The position numbers and the translations under genes are program-made. A stretch of 64,000 nt of DNA from Elephas maximus indicus (lineage: Eukaryota > Chordata > Mammalia > Proboscidea > Elephantidae). The stretch lies in NCBI RefSeq assembly GCF_024166365.1, contig NC_064835.1, forward strand, positions 62,166,607 through 62,230,606, in the 5' to 3' direction. Under the pieces are notes generated by a model, which was given only the letters and a program-made list of their open reading frames with translations, made no database searches and was not told where the DNA came from. Below, piece by piece: positions 1-9,995 of this stretch. Positions within the stretch are counted from its first letter, which is position 1. Every line of letters begins with the position of its first letter.

Positions 1-45
1 GTAAAGCTTTTGGGACCTTCATTTGCAGATGTGGCGTGACTCAAA

Positions 46-1278
46 ATGAGAAGAAACAGCTGCAAACATCCATTAATAATCCAAACCTGGAATGTACAAA
101 GTATGAATCCAGGAAAATTGGAAATTGTTAAAAATGAAATGGAACACATAAACATCGATATCCTAGGCATTAGTGAGCTGAAATGGACTGGTATTGGCCA
201 TTTTGAATTGGACAATGATATAGGCTACTATGCTGGGCATGACAACTCGAAGAGGAATGGTGTTGCATTCTTCTTCAAAAAGAATATTTTAAGATGTATC
301 CTGAAGTACAACGCTGTCAGTGATAGGATAATATCCATATGCCTAAAAGGAAGAGCAGTTAATACGACTATTATTCAAATTTACACACCAACCACTAGGG
401 CCAAAGATAAAGAAATAGAAGATTTTTTTCAGCTGCTACAGTCTGAAATTGATCAAATATGCAATCAAGATGCATTGATAATTACTGGCGATTGGAATGC
501 AAAAGTTGAAAACAAAGAAGAAGGATCAGTAGTTGGAAAATATGGCCTCAGTGATAGAAACAATGCCAGAGATCGAATGATAGAATTTTGCAAGACCAAC
601 GACTTCTTCATTACAAATACCTTCTTTCACCAACATAAACCGCGACTATACACATGGACTTATCCAGAAGGAACACACAGAAATCAAGTTGACTACATCT
701 GTGGAAAGAGACGATGGAAAAGCTCTATATCATCAGTCAGAACAAGGCCAGGGGCCAAATGTGGAACAGACCATCAATTGCTCATATGCAAGTTCAAGCT
801 GAAACTGGAGAAAATCAGAGCAAGTCCACGAGAACCAAAATATGACCTTGAGTATATCCCACCTGAATTTAGAGACCATCTCGAGAATAGATTCGATGCA
901 TTGAACACTAGTAACCGCAGACCAGATGAGTTGTGGAATGACATCAAGGACATCATCCATGAAGAAAGCAAGAGGTCACTGAAAAGACAGGAAAGAAAGA
1001 AAAGACCAAGATGGGTGTCAGAGGAGACTCTGAAACTTGCTCTTGAGCATCGAGCAGCTAAAGCAAAAGGAAGAATCGATGAAGTAAAAGAACTGAACAG
1101 AAGATTTCAAAGGGCCTCTCGAGAAGACAAGGTAAAGTATTATAATGACGTGCAAAGAGCTGGAGATGGAAAACCAAAAGGGAAGAACACACTCGGCATT
1201 TCTCAAGCTGAAAGAACTCAAGAAAAAATTCAAGCCTCGAGTTGCAATAGTGAATTATTCCATGGGAGAAAATATTAA
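46..1278 (+). pseudogene. RTE endonuclease region of copy 1 (frameshifted)
   Basis: The translated region opens with an APE-type endonuclease signature (TWNVQSMNPGKLE, then ISELKWTGIGHFE). It continues with GDWNAK near codon 149 and the C-terminal GTDHQLLICKFK motif near codon 240, which supply the metal-binding and catalytic residues of this fold. After about codon 365 the frame is lost: compared with 14147-14165 of the second RTE copy, two bases are missing near 1148. The true continuation runs in another frame at 1145-1348. The enzyme would nick target DNA to prime reverse transcription. Remnant only. Confidence 0.85.
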
Positions 1279-1367
1279 ACAATGCAGGAAGCATCAAAAG
1301 AAGATGGAAGGAATACACAGAGTCATTATACCAAAAAGAATTAGTTGATATCCAACCATTTCAAGAG

Positions 1368-2768
1368 GTGGCATATAATCAGGAACTGATGGTACTGAAA
1401 GAAGAAGTCCAAGCTGCTCTGAAGGCATTGGCAAAAAACAAGGCTCCAGGAATTGATGGAATATCAACTGAGATGTTTCAACAAACGGATGCAGCACTGG
1501 AGGTGCTCACTCGTCTATGCCAAGAAATATGGAAGACAGCTTCCTGGCCAACTGACTGGAAGAGATCCATATTTATGCCTATTCCCAAGAAAGACGATCC
1601 AATTGAATGTGGAAATTATAGAACAATATCGTTAATATCACACACAAGCAAAATTTTGCTGAAGATCATTCAAAAACGGCTGCAGCAGTATATTGACAGG
1701 GAACTGCCAGAAATTCAGGCTGGTTTCAGAAGAGGACATGGAACCAGGGATATCATTGCTGATGTCAGATGGATCCTGGCTGAAAGCAGAGAATACCAGA
1801 AGGATGTTTACCTGTGTTTTATTGATTATGCAAAGGCATTCAGCTGTGTGGATCATAACAAACTATGGATAACACTGCAAAGAATGGAAATTCCAGCACA
1901 CTTAATTGTGCTCATGAGGAACCTTTACACAGATCAAGAGGCAGTTGTTCAGATAGAACAAGGAGATACTGATTGGTTTAAAGTCAGGAAAGGTGTGCGT
2001 CAGGGTTGTAGTCTTTCACCATACCTGTTTAATCTGTATGCTGAACAAATAATCCGAGAAGCTGGACTATATGAAGAAGAACGGGGCATCAGGATTGGAG
2101 GAAGACTCATTAACAACCTGTGTTATGCAGATGACACAACCTTGCTTGCTGAAAGTGAAGAGGACTTGAAGCACTTACTAATAAAGATCAAAGACCACAG
2201 CCTTCAGTATGGATTATACCTCAACATAAAGAAAACAAAAATCCTCACAACTGGACCAATGAGCAACATCATGATAAACGGAGAAAAGATTGAAGTTCTC
2301 AAGGATTTCATTTTACTTGGATCCACAATCAACAGCCATGGAAGGAGCAGTCAAGAAATCAAAAGACGCATTGCATTGGGTAAATCTGCTGCAAAGGACC
2401 TCTTCAAAGTGTTGAAGAGCAAAGATGTCACCCTGAAGACTAAGGTGCGCCTGACCCAAGCCATAGTATTTTCAATTGCATCATATGCATGGGAAAGCTG
2501 GACAATGAATAAGGAAGACTGAAGAAGAGTTGATGCCTTTGAATTGTGGTGTTGGCAAAGAATATTGAATATACCATGGACTGCCAAAAGAACGAACAAT
2601 TCTGTCTTGGAAGAAGTGCGGCCAGAATGCTCCTTAGAGGCAAGGATGGCGAGACTGCGTCTTACATACTTTGGACATGTCGTCAGGAGGGATCAGTCCC
2701 TGGAGAAGGACATCATGCTTGGCAGAGTACAGGGTCAGCAGAAAAGAGGAAGACCCTCAACAAGGTAG
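1368..2768 (+). pseudogene. RTE reverse transcriptase region of copy 1, one internal stop
   Basis: A 384-codon open stretch (1368-2522) carries all reverse transcriptase blocks: KNKAPGIDGIS, IPKKDDPIECGNYRTISL, EIQAGFRRGHGTRDI, YLCFIDYAKAF (first catalytic Asp), VRKGVRQGCSLSPYLFNLY and the LCYADDTTLL box with both catalytic aspartates intact. The TGA at 2520-2522 stands where the second copy has CGA, a CpG-decay nonsense change. The same frame then continues to 2768 through the conserved RTE C-terminal region (RLRLTYFGHVVRRDQSLEKD). It is the best-preserved RT in the window, but the upstream frameshift means no functional polyprotein. Confidence 0.85.
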
Positions 2769-2915
2769 ATTGACACAGTGGCTGCAACAATAAGCTCAAA
2801 CATAACAACGATTGTAAGGATGGTGCAGGACTGGGCAGTGTTTTGTTCTGTTGTGCATAGGGTCGCTATGAGTCAGAACTGACTTGATGGCACCTAACAA
2901 CAACAACAACAACAT

Positions 2916-3440
2916 GTCCCTATCCCATGTTTCAGGATCCCTTTGCTTCCCAATCATTGCCCTCCCTTTAACTTCATCATCATTCAAGGTCGAAAATTCA
3001 GTTGGCGTTGTAATTCAGCCACTCTTATGTTAAGACTATGGGTTTGGTTTTTGGCAAAATCAGCTCTCTTACTACAAGAAATGAGGTGATTTTCAAGGGC
3101 ACAAGTGGCAACTTTCAGGTCTTTTATGGCTTGAGCTGTGACTCTGAAACCCCGAGCTCAACTCTTTCTTTGACCAGTTTGTCAGGCAAAAGCAGGACCA
3201 ACCAACGAGCTTCCTATACTTCTCATTCTGACAAAATTGTAGAAAAGTATCAAATATGCAGTGACCCCGAGCCTTTTCTCATACAAATATCTGATCCATT
3301 GGTGGTGATATTTTGTGTCTTTCTATTATCACCTCATGCCAATGATTAGCACTGCTCTCTTTACTACCGGAAGCAGAGTCATCAGCCCCTAGACTTGAAA
3401 ACCAATTCAGAAAATTCATCCTTATAATTTTGTTCCTCTA
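2916..3440 (-). mobile_element. ERV gag remnant, copy A (minus strand)
   Basis: The sequence aligns with 16235-16510 and 17340-17600 of copy B, where the minus strand reads as a retroviral gag-like region. Minus-strand translation at 2925-2990 keeps a DPETWDRD motif also present in copy B. It is joined directly to the 3' end of RTE copy 1, whereas in copy B about 310 more bases of gag lie between the RTE tail and the matching point. Either a deletion occurred in copy A or the RTE inserted at different sites. Strongly decayed. Confidence 0.55.
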
Positions 3441-3454
3441 GTAGTGCTCTCATT

Positions 3455-3980
3455 ACCAAATCTTGTGCTGAGTTTTCTCGAGGAGTAAACCAGTGAAGCT
3501 ATCTCTTTTTCTCTATCTACCTCTCTGTATCTATCTATCTAGAGAGATGGAGATTTATCTTAAGGAAATGGTTCACGCAGTTTTGGTGGTTGACAAGTCC
3601 CAAGTCTGTTCATCAGATGTCAGACTGGAAGCTTCTCCTGACTCTCGTTGTTGCAGGGGCTGACAAACCCAAAATCAGCAGACCAGATGGCAGGTTGTTG
3701 GCCTATGGGGCTCTAGGAGCTGGTGTCCCAAATTCTGCAGGTCAGATGGTAGGCTCAAGTCCCAAGGACCAGAGGTCTGATGATGACAGAGCAAACTTTG
3801 CCAGAAATCCATATATATTAGATGTAGGCCACATCCCCAAGGAAACTCCCCTTTCAACTGATTGGTTGCTCACGTCAGATCACAAAATGGAGAAAGGAAG
3901 ATGATTATATTAATATCTACCAAACCACTGAGAATCATAGCCTAGCCAAGTTGACACCTAACCTTAACAGCAATAAATGG
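3455..3980. repeat. MER/LTR-like interspersed repeat, copy A
   Basis: It begins near a 'ctcgaggagtaaaccagtgaag' type motif, runs through a CTAT-rich stretch and a GAGATTTATCTTAAGGAAATGG segment, and ends with 'catagcctagccaagttgacac'. The same layout is found at 29110-29640 (copy C), and only its first about 30 bases survive in copy B at 17607-17637. This composition matches a widespread mammalian MER/LTR-type repeat whose exact name I cannot fix by eye. The longest open frame inside (3590-3904) has no recognisable domain and is regarded as chance. Confidence 0.55.
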
Positions 3981-4142
3981 TTAGCCAAGGATTCTTTCAG
4001 ACATGTTGTTTGTGTCAGATCTTGGCCCCTGGGAAGCTTTAAAATCTAGAATTAAATCCTTTAGTTTCTCTTTAGATTTTGGCTGCAACCTCTCTTGCCT
4101 GAGACACCAAGGCCAAGGGTTGGTTTGAAAGGAATAAATAGT

Positions 4143-4589
4143 CAGTGACATCACTACGGGGGTGTAGGGGGTGTGGATTGCACTGGGTGCAACTGTCAGA
4201 GGGGTGACACAAAAATGTCTATGAAATTTATTATTTTTATAAAAATATCACTGTAGTTAGTATTAATAATAATTTTTTTTTGTAAGCCTAGCTTATGTCT
4301 ATCAACATATCTACAAGGCCAAAACTCTATGCTAATTTATTTTTTCAACTTTCTAATGCTCTCCAGTAAGAGCTGTCTTTGTTATCCAATCACATGATGC
4401 CTTGAATCCCCTGTTTTCATCGGAACACACAACAAGCATGTGCTGTTTTTTTCATTGCTGCCGGTGTTTTCATAGTTGCTGATTTTGTCAAATTTTCTCA
4501 TCTTTTAGCTACAATATTGTGGTAATTAGCATGGGGGGTGACATCATGAGTTACCACACTGTGTGACACCAGTCCTAGTGATGCCACTG
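4143..4589. mobile_element. hAT-like non-autonomous DNA transposon, copy A
   Basis: The element starts CAGTGACATCACTACGG and ends with the reverse complement CAGTGGCATCACTAGGAC, giving terminal inverted repeats of about 16 bp. The flank after the right end (taaacagg) matches the flank before the left end in copy C (tgaacagg, 29791-29798). This suggests an 8-bp target-site duplication, as hAT elements make. The 447-bp interior has no transposase. Related copies are at about 18455-18884 and 29799-30413. Confidence 0.6.
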
Positions 4590-4975
4590 TAAACAGGGAC
4601 AAATGTTAAAAAAAAAAAAAAAAATTCATGCTGCTAATTGTGATACCACTGCAATAGTTCAAGCTCTGGACTAAAGGTGATATGGCAAGAAAAAGGAAGT
4701 GGCAAAAGGAGGGAATGTCAGTGTCCATTGAGTGGCCGTGTAGCAGAGGGGCAGTGAACAGAGAAATAGGGGTGACTGTTGACACCAGCTCCAGCACTGT
4801 CACTGCAGTCCTGGTGTCTTAGGAATTCAGGATAACTTTATGCAGGTCAAGGCCCAATATGGTTTATATTAACTCGGAAGACATCATTTACTTCTTGAAA
4901 CCAACAGGAGCAAATGACACAATTTCTCTCATTTATTTCAGAAAAAGAAGTTAACTTTAGACTTCAAAACAAAAC
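4590..4975. other. Shared unit sequence without recognised gene, copy A
   Basis: This stretch includes an A-run (about 4609-4623). It aligns with 18885-19275 (copy B) and 30414-30800 (copy C) as part of the same duplicated unit. Open frames differ between the three copies and carry stops, so no coding function is supported. Confidence 0.6.
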
Positions 4976-5190
4976 AAAACAAAACAAAAACCGTTGCTGT
5001 TGAGTCAATTCCAACTCATAGTGTTTGTATAATACAGAGTAGAAATACCCCATAGTATTTCCAGTACTGTAATCTTTACGGAAGCAGACTGCCATATCTT
5101 ACTCCCACAGATTGAAGGGTAGGTTCAAATTGCCGTCCTTTTGGTTAGCAGCCAAGTGCATAACAACTGTGCCACCAGGACTCCTTACTC
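4976..5190 (-). mobile_element. AfroSINE, copy A (minus strand)
   Basis: The element reads on the plus strand from the A-rich tail (about 4965-4992) through 'ccaactcatag', 'gcagactgccatatctt' and 'ggttagcagcc' to 'gtgccaccaggactcc', i.e. a tRNA-headed AfroSINE in reverse. The 3' part of the same insertion remains in copy B (about 19290-19317) and copy C (about 30815-30944), so it predates the duplication of the unit. Confidence 0.85.
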
Positions 5191-5494
5191 AGGCTTCAGG
5201 GGTCCTAAAATTATAATGTTTTCTCCTGTCTCCTGATTCCATCTTCATTTTCCATCTTCACAGCAACACCCCTCCTCCAATTCTCTGTCCCACAGTAAGC
5301 AGAACAAAAGAGGTGGGAAGTACTTGCACTCCTAAAGCCTTATCTTCTTTAAAAACCTCAAACCTGCTTACACATAGTGTGTGTGGGCATCTGTTGGCTG
5401 CCCACCAGCACCCATTGCCCAAATTCCTCCTACTGTGGTCACTGCCCACTCATGATTCCCCTCAGCCCCTAGACTCACAGAATCCTCCCTACCT

Positions 5495-5720
5495 ATTGGG
5501 GTGCATGTGTTCTTGGGTCAACACCTCTATTTTCATGAAAATATGTACAACAAAACATACTAACTTAACAATTTCTACATGTACAATCCAGCGATGTTGG
5601 TTACATTCTTTAAGTAGTGCCACCATTCTCGATATCTTTTTCCAAATTATTTCACCACTGTTAACATAAACTCACTGCCCACTGAGTTTCCCATCTAATG
5701 TTTTGAGTTGCTGTTGTCAC
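5495..5720 (-). mobile_element. Old LINE 3'-end-like fragment
   Basis: Diverged sequence resembling mammalian L1 3'UTR ends read on the minus strand ('gttggttacattc', 'gccaccattctcgatat', 'caccactgttaac'). It lies in a stretch of copy A (about 5030-6440) that is absent from copy B. Assigned by resemblance only. Confidence 0.35.
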
Positions 5721-5859
5721 CTTGATCACATATAGGAATTCTTTAAAACAGCACAGTATTCAAGACCACCAAGGGACCTTTCATAAGGCATTAGATCACC
5801 TCTATTACTTAAGCCGAAATTGAGCTAAACTATTGGTTTAAAGATGACTTCAACAGTGA

Positions 5860-6640
5860 ATTGCTTTAATATGGACCCTCTAGTCATGGTCTTCTAACTC
5901 CCACAAAATGATTAGGTGGAACTATGCAAATAAAGTGCTTTTGGCCTGCAAGACATTGGACAGTTTTGCTAATGCAAATAAGGTGCATGGAACCCTTGTA
6001 GGGAATTATTCAGTTTTGCCATCCACTAGGCTTAAAAGGAGCCAATCCCTGAAGTTGTAGAGGGGAACTCACTACCATCAAGAAGAAGAGCCAGGAGCAG
6101 AATGAGTCCTTTGGACATGAGGTTCCTGTGCTGAGAACCTTCTAGACCCAGGGGACAGAGAGAGCTGTAATACTGAATATGGCAGAAGATGGCAGTTGCA
6201 CTGGGTTGGCAGGCTAGTTTCACCAACTCACAAAGAAAGAAAGCTGAGCACCTTTGAACAGGAGGTTTTGAGCAATCGTTGGAACACTTGCCCAAGCAGA
6301 ATAAAGGCCAGCAGAATAGAGCAAGAGCCTAGGGCTTTGGGCCAAGGGCTAGAGCCAAGGGCTGAGTGACCACAGCTGAGGGCTAAGACTGAGAGCTGAG
6401 GGCTGGTAGCTGAGAGCCCAGGGAGGCCTGACTCTAGGCACAGCCAAGAAGAAGCTATCCTGATTAAAGCACTGTATCCTGAGTTGTTCCTGTTAATTCC
6501 AAGTTGATCCTGACCCTCAATTTTAAACTATTTCTTCCCTAAGAAACCCCATAATTACGAGTATGGTCTGTGAGTTCTGTGTGGCCATTACAATGAATTA
6601 TCAAACTTGGCAGAGAAGTAGAGAGTGCTGTGGGAAGGAT
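5860..6640 (+). mobile_element. LTR-like sequence of an endogenous retrovirus, copy A
   Basis: Two octamer-like 'atgcaaat' boxes (5924-5931, 5972-5979), a purine-rich 'gctgagggct' repeat tract (about 6340-6420) and a downstream 'ccataattacgagtatggtctg' segment resemble U3/R/U5 organisation. In copy B the last segment (19315-19500) contains AATAAA in 'ccctaataaacctc'. The 1.4 kb between the AfroSINE and about 6445 is missing from copy B. Family not identified. Confidence 0.4.
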
Positions 6641-6879
6641 GGCTGGTGTTAGAATAGGTAAAAAGGTTGGAGAGTGGAGGTATGCCTGACTCCCACCTTA
6701 TAGGAATCGGGCTTGGGCTGATGCTGATCTTAATTCTCCCTCTTCCTCCTGAAGTTAGATAAGGTCTTATGCTACACTGTTTTTACAACTTCAGGGGATA
6801 ATTTCAGTTAAAGTCTTAAAGACTCCCTCAAGACAATAGTTTCAGAGGGCCAGCCAGCATCAATGGATCCAGAAAGTCT

Positions 6880-7272
6880 GGATTCCATAAGAATTTGAAA
6901 TTCTGTTTCCCATTTCTCCCCCTTTTGATCAGGATTCTTCTGTAGAATCTTTGATCAAAACGTTCAGTAATAGTAGCCAGGCACCAACCAATTCTAGTCT
7001 CTTGGCAAAGGAAAGAGTTGTTCATGGTGGCAATGAGACACGCATTCCAGTTCCTCCTCTGACTCCTGGTTCTCCTTCTTCTGTTTCTTTAGGCGAATAG
7101 AGACCAATTGTACCTTGGATGGCTACTGTTACACACTTTTAAGATCCCAGATACTATGTAATGAACTAGGTGGTAAATCAGAAACACTACAGCTGATATT
7201 AGCCCGTTTGACTGGAATAGACTGGGACCCCTTTTAAGACAACCCTTCTGTGGCTTTTTGTGAAACGTACAT
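6880..7272 (-). mobile_element. L1 3'UTR-like fragment, copy A, left of the LTR insertion
   Basis: The plus-strand text (ttttgatcaggattcttctg, gaccaattgtaccttgg, then 'ttaagatcccagatacta') resembles an L1 3'UTR read in reverse and parallels the L1 3'UTR text at 51990-52040 and 60050-60100. It continues after the LTR insertion at 7808 and matches 19690-20200 in copy B. Confidence 0.45.
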
Positions 7273-7807
7273 TGTCATGGGTTGAACTGTGTACCCCCAA
7301 AATTTGTGTCAACTTGGCTAGTCCATGATTCCCAGTATTGTGATTGTCCACCATTTTGTCATCTGATGTGATTTTCCTATGTGTTGTAAATCCTGTCTCT
7401 ATGATGTTAATGAGGCATGATGTTAATGAGGCATGATGTTAATGAGGCAGTTATATTAATGAAGCAAGACTCAGTCTACTAGATTAGATTGTATCTTAAG
7501 TTAATCTCTTTTGAGGTATAAAAGCAAGAAGCAAACAGAGACACCGAAGTACCTCATGTCAACAAGAAAGGAAAGCCTGGAGGGAGTGCATCCTTTGGAC
7601 TTGGGGTCCTTCCACTGAGAAGCTTCTAGACCAGGGGATGATTGATGACAATAACCTTCCCACAGAACTGACAGAGTGAGAAAGCCTTCCCTGCATCTGG
7701 TGCCCTGAATTTGGACCTCTACCTCCTAGACTGTGAGAATAATTTTCTCTTTGTTAAAGCCATCCACCATGGTATTTCTGTTATAGCAGCACTTGATAAC
7801 TAAGACA
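7273..7807. mobile_element. Solo LTR-type insertion in copy A only
   Basis: The 535-bp element begins TGTCATGGG and ends TAAGACA, bounded by the 5-bp direct repeat TACAT (7268-7272 and 7808-7812). Copy B at about 20076-20090 has the uninterrupted site, so the boundaries and the post-duplication timing are directly visible. It contains three tandem 'atgatgttaatgaggc'-like units (about 7400-7448) and no coding potential. It is probably a MaLR or other ERV solo LTR; the name is not certain. Confidence 0.75.
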
Positions 7808-8074
7808 TACATGTAGTCCCCCCAAAATGTGAGTGAAATGGAAACTGAACAAGCCCCATTTTGACATCCCTTGATACTTGGAAGGCTGGGACACAAGCCC
7901 CAGATTTCCTACTGATTATGAACAAGGAAGCATATAGCTTCGTTCATGGCTGGTGACCATTTACATCCTATGAGGTCAGCCAATCTTGGATGAAGTTCAT
8001 ACTGTACACAGTATAGCAGAAAAACTATGACATCAAACCCACCTTAAGGCTACCATGTTTCCACTTCTGTATTT

Positions 8075-8276
8075 GCATCTCATTGGCATTGAGATGATTT
8101 CAACTCACGGCAAACCCATGTGTTACAGGGCAGAATACTCCATAGAGTTTTCTTGGGTGTAATCTTTACAGAAGAAGATTACCAGGTCTTTCTCCCATGG
8201 CACCACTGGGTGAGTTCAAACTGCCAACCTATAGGATGGCAGTTATGCACAAACTGTGCCATTCAGGGACCTTTCA
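8075..8276 (-). mobile_element. AfroSINE, minus strand, copy A
   Basis: Reverse-oriented AfroSINE (from 'ttggcattgagatgatttc' to 'ctgtgccattcagggac'). An orthologous-position copy lies at about 20335-20515 in copy B, so it predates the tandem duplication. The short open frame at 8120-8305 is the SINE itself. Confidence 0.85.
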
Positions 8277-8730
8277 TAAGCCTCTATCACTTAAGCCAAC
8301 TTTAGGTGACTTTTCAAAACTTGCAGAATAAAAGCCCTAACTGTCAAATTCAGTGTGTCAATTAAGTTATTCTAGATTTGTGTGACTCCACCATACATTC
8401 CTCCCAGAGCCCCATCTGGCGTACTTTCCTGATGGTGGTAACCATGCCTCTAGCATTCGGTGCCCCTTAGACCAACCACAAGACCTAGCACACAGCAGAC
8501 ACTCAACCACTATTTGCTCAATGAATAAATGAATCTTTCAGCTCTGATAAAGTAAATTCAGGTTCATATCAAGAAAGTCAAAAAAATGCAGAAGGAAATG
8601 CCTGGGAAAGAAGGAAAACCTGAGTATAAACCAAGTGTACCGGGTTTTGGGGGACAGACCATAAACCTCTGGCCCTTCGGCTTAAATATTAGGTGTCTAG
8701 TTGACTGGTTAATATTCAGCTCTTACTAAG
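8277..8730. other. Non-coding part of the duplicated unit, copy A
   Basis: No gene or named repeat is recognised. It aligns well with about 20515-20960 of copy B, which marks it as part of the tandemly duplicated unit. Confidence 0.6.
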
Positions 8731-8862
8731 AACAGAAACCCTGGTGGCATGGTGGACAGCGGCTCCTTGGAAACTCTATGGGACAGTTCTACTCTGTCCT
8801 GTAGGGTTGCTACGAGTCAGAATTGAATTGACGGCAACCAGGTTTTTTTTTTTTTTTTTTAA
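8731..8862 (+). mobile_element. AfroSINE fragment, plus strand
   Basis: It has the head 'aaccctggtggcatggtgga', an internal deletion of the middle, then 'ttggaaactctatgggacag' to the tail 'ggcaaccagg' and an 18-base T run. The T-rich end is typical of this SINE family. Copy B has a more complex AfroSINE cluster at the matching place (20985-21420). Confidence 0.85.
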
Positions 8863-8919
8863 GGAATACTCAACTGTCCTTTGGAACCTAGTCTGGCAAT
8901 ATCTTGCTTAACACTGAAA

Positions 8920-9780
8920 TGTTTAAAGAAAATATTAAAATGCACAGAAAATAACATAATAATTACCCATGGACTTACCACCCAGAATTTATGTTAGTTA
9001 AAACTTACCCCCAAGACCTTGTTGGGTGCCAAAAACCAGGACCCTTAGCAACCTCCACCCACCTGCCCTGGAGAAGGCTTACCTGCCCACAGTGTTTGGA
9101 TCCCAGCTACCATCCTCCAGCTTGTGGTTTCCAATTAGGAAGGCTGGAGGTCAGCACCTTTTGGGGAAGTCATGATGTTTATCTCCAAATCTGGTCTCTC
9201 TCCAGTGTACTCCTAGAGGCTCTTGTCAGAAACCTGACATTCATCTCTGATCCCTTCCTTGTCCTCATCCCCATTCACTTCGTCACTAACTCCTGCCATT
9301 TCTGCCTCAAAATGTGCCTCCAAGTGGTCCAGGTCTTATCATCTTGATCACTTCACCCTGGTCCAAGCCACTGTCCTAATTCATAGGACTCTGCTAGACC
9401 ACATGCCTGGTTTGTGAAAACTAGAACAAGGCACCCCCTTCAGGCAGGTAACTGAAGCCATATGCTTCCTTGCTCACAACCAATGCAGCCCAGTGGATAC
9501 ACAGTGTAGTGAGGAAAGGATGTCTTCGAGCAATAAGAGAAAGGTGCCCTTTCCTTTGGCCAGACTCAGCTCTGTGCCAGGGCCTGTGGCTTGGCCAGTG
9601 GAGAAAGGATGATTACAGTTCCCACTTGCCCTCTTTAGCCAGGTGCTCCTGTATGGTTAAGCACCTGCATGTCTGTACCTGGGTGCCTTTCTCTAGCTTG
9701 GACTGCTGCACTAGCCTCTGAGAAGTATCTGTTTCCATTCCTGCCTCCTCCAATCCGTTCTTCACACTGTAGATAGAGTG
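8920..9780. other. Copy A-specific stretch, no gene seen
   Basis: About 870 bases present in copy A but missing from copy B between 21535 and about 21545. Two open frames (8991-9347 and 9470-9721) show no recognisable domain and cannot be tested against a duplicate. Treated as non-coding. Confidence 0.5.
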
Positions 9781-9836
9781 ACACACACACAGAGGTACAC
9801 ACACATATGCTCACCCACACCCACACACACACAAAC
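9781..9836. repeat. (CA)n-rich microsatellite
   Basis: Runs of alternating CA with interruptions. A shorter, rearranged CA tract lies at the matching place in copy B (about 21540-21612). Confidence 0.9.
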
Positions 9837-9879
9837 GTGATTGTGTATGGGCGCCTCATTGTCCTCCCCACCACAAACC

Positions 9880-9995
9880 TGATCTTTTTACTCCCTAGCT
9901 GAAAGAATTTCAATGGGTTCTTGTTGCTTTTCAAATAGAGTCTAATCTGCTCATCCTGGACTTTAGACCCTGCGTGGCCAGGCTCTTGCTGTCCA
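9880..9995. mobile_element. L2-like LINE fragment at the end of copy A
   Basis: It aligns with 21615-21730 of copy B, where the L2-like sequence continues to about 22020. In copy A it stops abruptly at about 9995 and ERV pol sequence starts, so this is the tandem-duplication junction. L2 identity is by resemblance to the 3' region of that family. Confidence 0.5.

Larger units (their letters stand above)
1..2915 (+). mobile_element. RTE-type LINE, copy 1 (5' part cut by window edge)
   Basis: Non-LTR retrotransposon of the RTE clade (afrotherian RTE1-like). The order is an apurinic endonuclease domain (46 to about 790), a linker and a reverse transcriptase (1368-2768). It ends in the family's 3' tail (about 2855-2900) plus a short CAA-type microsatellite rather than poly(A), as is typical of RTE. 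Position 1 aligns with position 12986 of the second copy, so the missing 5' part is about 350 bp. The reading frame is broken by a 2-bp deletion near 1148, a stop near 1346, a CGA-to-TGA change at 2520-2522 and a TAG at 2766-2768. It is therefore inactive. Family assignment rests on domain order and tail sequence. Confidence 0.9.

Noticed and set aside
3590-3904. A 104-codon frame resembling one at 29251-29766
   Set aside because: Both lie in the MER/LTR-like repeat; the frames differ in extent and the shared text is repeat-derived.
9781-9836. Possible CRISPR-like or satellite array
   Set aside because: It is an interrupted CA microsatellite. No array of spaced direct repeats exists anywhere in the window.
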